DNA of 64,000 nucleotides, taken from NCBI GenBank assembly GCA_963840805.1, contig CAWJAJ010000011.1, positions 186,001 through 250,000 of the forward strand, written 5' to 3'. This DNA comes from CADEEN01 sp963840805. GTDB lineage: Bacteria; Pseudomonadota; Gammaproteobacteria; Burkholderiales; Burkholderiaceae_C. Position 1 is the first letter of the stretch. Every line of letters starts with the position of its first letter. This document shows positions 59,912 through 64,000 of this stretch, in pieces. The notes beneath the pieces are model-generated. The model was not told the DNA's origin and searched no databases. It worked only from the letters and a program-made list of their open reading frames with translations. Made by a program: the position numbers and the translations under genes.

Positions 59912-61148
59912 GCCGTCACCGAGCGCGTCGTGGCCAGGCGCAAGCCGATCATCGATGCCGACAGTACGCCCAGCGCCAGCGCCAGCGCTGCGCCGAAGAA
60001 CACGCCGCTGGGGGTTGCCGCCGTCGAGCACCGCGCCGAACACCGGTGCGGCGAGCGCAAAGCCGAGGTCCAGCCCCGAATAGACGGTGCCATACACACG
60101 CCCGGTGGCACCGGGCGGCGATGCGCGCTTGATCAGCATGTCGCGCGATGGCCCGGCCAATCCGGTGCCCAGACCGGCGAACGCGGCCACCCCGATGGCC
60201 AGCGCGCCCGGCAGCCAGCCGGTGCCGACCAGCGCCAGCAGCGCCGCCGCCAGCGCCAGGCACAGGCCGATCGTTCGCTCGAGCCGAACGGCACGTGCGG
60301 CCAGAAATCCACCCAGCAACAGGCCAACGATGCCGCACAACATGTAGCCCGTGACGACGAACGACGCTGCGGCCAGCGGCAGCGCATACATCTTCTGCAG
60401 TGCCGGCCCGGCGAAGCTCAGGATGGCCGTCAGCGCACAGGTCGAGAAGAAGAAGAAGAAGAAGCACAGCCACACCGACGGCAGGCGCAGGAACGCCAGC
60501 GCCGGTTCGGAGGTAGCGGCGGCACGGGCGGCGCCGCGCTGCCCCGCGCGGTCGTCGACCGCGTCGTGCTGCCAAAGCATCAGCGCCAGCACGGCCAGCG
60601 CCCAAAGCGCGCAGGCCGCCAGCGCCCAGCGCCACGAACCGGTGAGTCCGGTCACGCCCAGCAGGACCACCGGTGCGACCGCCCAGCCCACATTGCCGCT
60701 GATGCCATGCACGGCAAACGCATGGCCCAGCCGCGGCTGCGACACGCGGTGATTGAGGATCGTGAAATCGACCGGGTGGAACGGCGAGTTGCCCAGGCCG
60801 GCGAGCGCGGCGGCCAGCAGCAGGCCGCCGTAGCCCTGCGCCAACGCACCGCAGATGGCCGCGGCGACGAAACAGCCGAGCGCCGCATAGCAGCACGGGC
60901 CGCGCACCGACGCGGTCGACCAGGAAGCCGGCCAGCGCCTGGCCAATGCCCGAGATGGCAAAGAACAGTGTTATGAGCAAGCCGAGTTCGGCATAACTGA
61001 GGCCGAACGATTGCGCGAACACCGGGAACAGCGGCGGCAGCAACATGTGGAAGAAGTGCGACGTGCCGTGCGCGAGCCCGACCAGCGAAATCGTGCGCAG
61101 GTCGCGCCGGCGCATGGCCGTGTCGGCGGGTCGGTCGGGCGTGCTCAT
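59908..61148 (-). CDS. MFS transporter, frameshifted
   Basis: An MFS permease of about 413 residues. The N terminus reads MRRRDLRTISLVGLAHGTSH, then LFPVFAQSFGLSYAELGLLI and ALAGFLVDRVGARPVLL (motif A). Twelve helices are expected. A run of six TTC codons makes a poly-Phe stretch in one helix. The family of DHA-like or fosmidomycin-resistance (Fsr-type) transporters fits best, based on the early GLAHGTSHFFHMLLPPLFPV. Frame changes near 60905 and 60010. The stop overlaps the ThDP enzyme start by four bases. Confidence 0.8.
60446..60463 (+). repeat. (GAA)6 coding microsatellite
   Basis: Six perfect GAA units (TTC on the coding minus strand) encode consecutive phenylalanines inside a predicted membrane helix of the MFS transporter. 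Length change by whole units would add or remove Phe without shifting the frame. Confidence 0.8.
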
Positions 61149-61312
61149 GCCGTGATGGTAACGAGCCTGCCGACGCGCGCCTGAATCGTGTCGGGGCGTG
61201 ACTTCGGTAACAAGTTCGCCCCGATCGGGCATGGCCGTTGCTTGTGGGCACCATGCCACTGGGTGCCGGGCATAGCCTCCGGTCGAGCGCAGATGCGCAT
61301 GGGAGCACGGCC

Positions 61313-62445
61313 ATGTTGAAGTCCCTCTTCGGCGAATTGACGCCCACGCCAATCAAACCGGGCGAGGTCGTTGCCCGAGTTCGCCGCGACGGCGGTGCTC
61401 GAGAGCACCGATACCCACCTGGCCGATGACGGCCGCATGCTCGACCGGCATCAGCAGGACCTGTTCGTCACCGGCTCGCCGGCGCTCGCGATGCGCGAGC
61501 ACCTGACCCAGACGCAGCAGGGTACCGACGTACGCACGATCACGCTGCTCGATCCGGCCCGCCTGTGGGCGCCGGGCGTGGTCAAGGCGCTGTCCGACGC
61601 GACCGGCCAGCCCGTCGAGCGACTGCACCTGCGCGAACAGGCCACGCTGCGCATTCTGGCGACGTTGGAGCGCACCGTGGTGCCGCGCCGCGGCGATGCG
61701 ACGCTTGAAGATCTACCACGCCGACGTGCGGGTGGCCGAAGGCGAGAACCTGCTCATTCCGTTCGTACTGATGGAGCGCAGCCAGATGGCCGCGGTGATC
61801 GTCGGACCGATGCAGCCCCCCGAGGTCGAGGCCATGCTGCTGGCACTGCATGCGGCGGTGCGCGAGCCGACCTGGCGCTGCGAATCGCTGCTGTTCCTGC
61901 TGCCGCCGAGCGCGGCGTGGATCGCCAGCAAGATCGCCAGCCTCGACTGGCCGCGCCCGTTGCAGGTGGAAGTCATCGACGAGCCCTTGACCGGGACGTC
62001 ATCGGTCTGGAACGCGTTGTTGGCGGCCTGGGACCGCCAACAGTCACCCGCCGAGCGGCCCAGCGACCCGGCGGCGCTCGAGGCGCGAGCGGTGGCCAGA
62101 CAGTTGCGCACGCTGATGCACACCGACGGCGTGCTCGCCTGCGCGCTGGCCGACGCCACCGATGGCGATCTGCTGGCCGGTGAGTCACGCGACGGCACCA
62201 TCGACCTGGCGCGCGCCGCGGCTGCGCTGGCGCCCGTCCTGCGTGCGCACCGACAGGCCGCCTTGGCGATGGCGCTGCCCGGATCGCTCGACGAGATCTC
62301 GGTGGTCAATGGCACGACCTGCCACCTGCTGCGACCGGTTCAGCGGCGGCCGAATCAGTTCCTGTTCGCATGCATCGATCGCAGCCATGCCAATCTCGCG
62401 CTGCTGAGGTTCAAGCTCGCCGAGGCCGAGCGCAATCTGGGGTAG
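61313..62445 (+). CDS. hypothetical protein with roadblock/LC7-like C-terminal region, frameshifted
   Basis: The gene encodes about 377 residues. The N-terminal part (MLKSLFGELTPTPIKPGEVV, then a middle ADDGRMLDRHQQDLF) has no recognised domain. The C-terminal 115 residues (VARQLRTLMHTDGVLACALA, DGDLLAGESRDGT, LPGSLDEISVVNGTTCHLLR, FACIDRSHANLALLRFKLAE) look like a roadblock/LC7 fold of the MglB type, which regulates small GTPases. Frame changes near 61365 and 61705. ATG at 61313 follows GGGAGC. It is divergent from the MFS gene. The fold assignment is tentative. Confidence 0.55.
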
Positions 62446-62563
62446 GCGACGGCCCCAAGGCGCCTTGCGGCGTCACCCACCAAGTGGGGTTCGGCGGCCG
62501 CGTGGGAGTGGCCCGGCGCGGCGTCGAGGGCTCGACCGGCGGCTGCGGGCTACCATTGCGCAC

Positions 62564-63676
62564 ATGAGCCAAATCCTGTTCGACTACACCCGCCAGGACG
62601 CCAGCGGCTCGAGCCGCGTGGCCCAGGCCTGGGCCCGCGTGCCGATGGGGCTGGCGCCGGCCGAGCGCGCGCGGGCCAAGGCCCGCGCAGTCGAGTTGCT
62701 CAAGCAGCACGACGCTGTGCTGGTCGCGCATTACTACGTCGACGGCGACCTGCAGGACCTGGCGCTCGAGACCGGCGGCTGCGTTGCCGATTCCCTCGAA
62801 ATGGCGCGCTTCGGCCGTGACCACGCGGCCCAGACCCTGGTGGTGGCCGGCGTGCGCTTCATGGGCGAGACGGCCAAGATCCTGTCGCCAGCCAAGCGCG
62901 TGCTGATGCCCGACCTGGAGGCCACCTGTTCGCTCGACCTCGGCTGCCCGCCCGATGAGTTCGCGAAGTTCTGCGACGCGCACCCGGACCGCAAGGTCGT
63001 CGTCTACGCCAACACCAGCGCGGCGGTGAAGGCACGTGCCGACTGGATGGTGACCAGCTCGTGCGCGCTGGCGATCGTGCAGCACCTGAAGGAACGCGGC
63101 GAGAAGGTCCTGTGGGCCCCGGACCGTCACCTTGGCCGCTACATCCGCGACGAGACCGGCGCCGACATGCTGTTGTGGAACGGCGAGTGCATCGTGCACG
63201 ACGAGTTCAAGGCCATCGAGCTGGAGCTGATGAAGCGCGAGCATCCTGGCGCCCCGGTGCTGGTGCACCCTGAATCGCCGGCCGGCGTGGTCGCATTGGC
63301 CGACGTGGTCGGGTCGACCTCGCAGCTGATCAAGGCGGTCGTCGATGGCCGGGCACAGACGTTCATCGTGGCCACTGACAACGGCATCCTGCACCGCATG
63401 CGTCAGCTCGCGCCGGGCAAGACCTTGCTCGAGGCACCGACCGCCGGCAAGAGCGCCACCTGCAAGAGCTGCGCGCACTGCCCATGGATGGCGATGAATG
63501 CGGTGCAGGGCCTGGTCGACTGCCTGGCGCAGGGCCGTGGCGAGGTGCAGGTGCCCGAGCCGGTGCGTTCGCAGGCCTTGGGCTGCATCGAACGCATGCT
63601 GGCCTTCGTCGCGGCCAACCCGGCCAGCATTTCACAGCCGCGTCACGGCTTCGTGCCGGGCATCGGCAGCGCGTAA
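62564..63676 (+). CDS. nadA: quinolinate synthase
   Basis: NadA condenses iminoaspartate with dihydroxyacetone phosphate to quinolinate in de novo NAD synthesis. The 370-residue protein has AHYYVDGDLQDLALETGGCV, the signature FMGETAKILSPAKRVLMPD, and three cysteines for the [4Fe-4S] cluster. These probably lie in ATCSLDLGCPPDEF, VTSSCALAIVQHL and KSATCKSCAHCPWMAMN. ATG at 62564 gives the expected start. The gene is convergent with nadB, the partner enzyme. Confidence 0.96.
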   Translation: MSQILFDYTRQDASGSSRVAQAWARVPMGLAPAERARAKARAVELLKQHDAVLVAHYYVDGDLQDLALETGGCVADSLEMARFGRDHAAQTLVVAGVRFMGETAKILSPAKRVLMPDLEATCSLDLGCPPDEFAKFCDAHPDRKVVVYANTSAAVKARADWMVTSSCALAIVQHLKERGEKVLWAPDRHLGRYIRDETGADMLLWNGECIVHDEFKAIELELMKREHPGAPVLVHPESPAGVVALADVVGSTSQLIKAVVDGRAQTFIVATDNGILHRMRQLAPGKTLLEAPTAGKSATCKSCAHCPWMAMNAVQGLVDCLAQGRGEVQVPEPVRSQALGCIERMLAFVAANPASISQPRHGFVPGIGSA

Positions 63677-63705
63677 GCCGGTACGGCCGCGGCGGCGACG
63701 GTTGT

Positions 63706-64000
63706 CTACAGCCCTCGCACGCCGCGGATCAGCACCGTCGGGAAACTGACCGGCAGCGTCTGCGGGTAGTCGCGGCTGTAGTGCAAGCCGCGGCTCTCGT
63801 GGCGCATCAGTGCCGAACGCACGATCAGCTCGGCGCAGTCGACCAGGTTGCGCAGTTCGAGCAGGTCGCGATTGACGCGGAAATTGGCGTAGTACTCGTC
63901 GATCTCGCTCTTCAGCAGGTCGATGCGGTGGAGCGCCCGCTCGAGCCGCTTGGTGGTGCGCACGATGCCGACATAGTTCCACATCAACAGGCGCAACTCG
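63706..64000 (-). CDS. nadB: L-aspartate oxidase, C-terminal part (runs off the window)
   Basis: The last 96 or so residues of NadB are present: RLLMWNYVGIVRTTKRLERA, a helical bundle with EYYANFRVNRDLLELRNLVD, and the SALMRHESRGLHYSRDYP motif close to the stop. These match the succinate-dehydrogenase-like C-terminal helical domain. NadB oxidises aspartate to iminoaspartate for NadA, whose gene lies 29 bases away in convergent orientation. The FAD domain lies beyond base 64000. Confidence 0.93.
   Translation of the reverse strand, partial: ELRLLMWNYVGIVRTTKRLERALHRIDLLKSEIDEYYANFRVNRDLLELRNLVDCAELIVRSALMRHESRGLHYSRDYPQTLPVSFPTVLIRGVRGL

Overview
The window is a GC-rich chromosomal segment of a betaproteobacterium. 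The best match is order Burkholderiales, in the Rubrivivax/Leptothrix/Ideonella neighbourhood. This placement is inferred from gene order and protein character (pepA-holC beside lptFG, cysB beside a CbiX-type chelatase, sodB/xseA/exbBD-lpxK-trm112-kdsB-adk, ccoISNOQPGH with hemN); no database search was possible. The content is mostly housekeeping and respiratory. No phage, transposase, CRISPR array or classical defence system was seen.

Layout. 0-2.4 kb: the 3' end of a tRNA-Ser gene, a truncated GNAT-like fragment, a PilZ protein, a ChaN-like lipoprotein and a small hypothetical. 2.6-11 kb: a LivK-type binding protein, then holC-pepA opposite the lptF-lptG-cbiX-cysB-aminotransferase chain, whose genes overlap by 1-4 bases. 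11-21 kb: a FimV-like protein, a Crp/Fnr regulator with an APH-type kinase and an acyl-CoA dehydrogenase, a YfcG-like GST, a double-domain M16 peptidase, tRNA-Arg(TCT), a decayed tRNA-like sequence and tRNA-Pro(TGG). 21-32 kb, all on the minus strand: the cbb3 cytochrome oxidase cluster ccoI-S-N-O-Q-P-G-H, a small membrane protein, hemN, a TauE/SafE-like protein, rraA and an EcsC-like protein. A perfect FNR/ANR box precedes ccoN and a near-perfect one precedes hemN, so this is a low-oxygen respiration and haem module. 32-41 kb: DUF192, sodB, a PuuD-like protein, xseA, and the cell-envelope operon exbB-exbD-lpxK-trm112-kdsB-adk, continuing into an SDR and an aspartyl/asparaginyl beta-hydroxylase. 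41-51 kb: a TonB-dependent receptor and a Yej-type peptide ABC importer. 51-64 kb: ldcA-tadA-(hypothetical)-guaA-MFS-guaB, a DUF4124 protein, an MFS/ThDP-enzyme pair, a roadblock-like protein, nadA and the 3' end of nadB.

Data quality. At least 20 genes are interrupted by single-base frame changes. These include adk, the cco genes, hemN, xseA, the TonB receptor and the YejF-like ATPase. The protein similarity continues intact in another frame each time, and the damage is patchy: dense at 20.9-31.2 kb and almost absent at 0-18 kb and 46.5-59 kb. This is much more like uncorrected indels in a draft or long-read assembly than real gene decay. For such genes I give the span of the inferred full gene.

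No clear new system was found. The observations most worth following are the kinase/acyl-CoA dehydrogenase pair at 13.9-16.2 kb (possible 4-hydroxyacyl-CoA catabolism), the FNR boxes, the doubly anchored peptide-binding protein, the repeat pair flanking exbD, and the tightly coupled MFS/ThDP enzyme pair.
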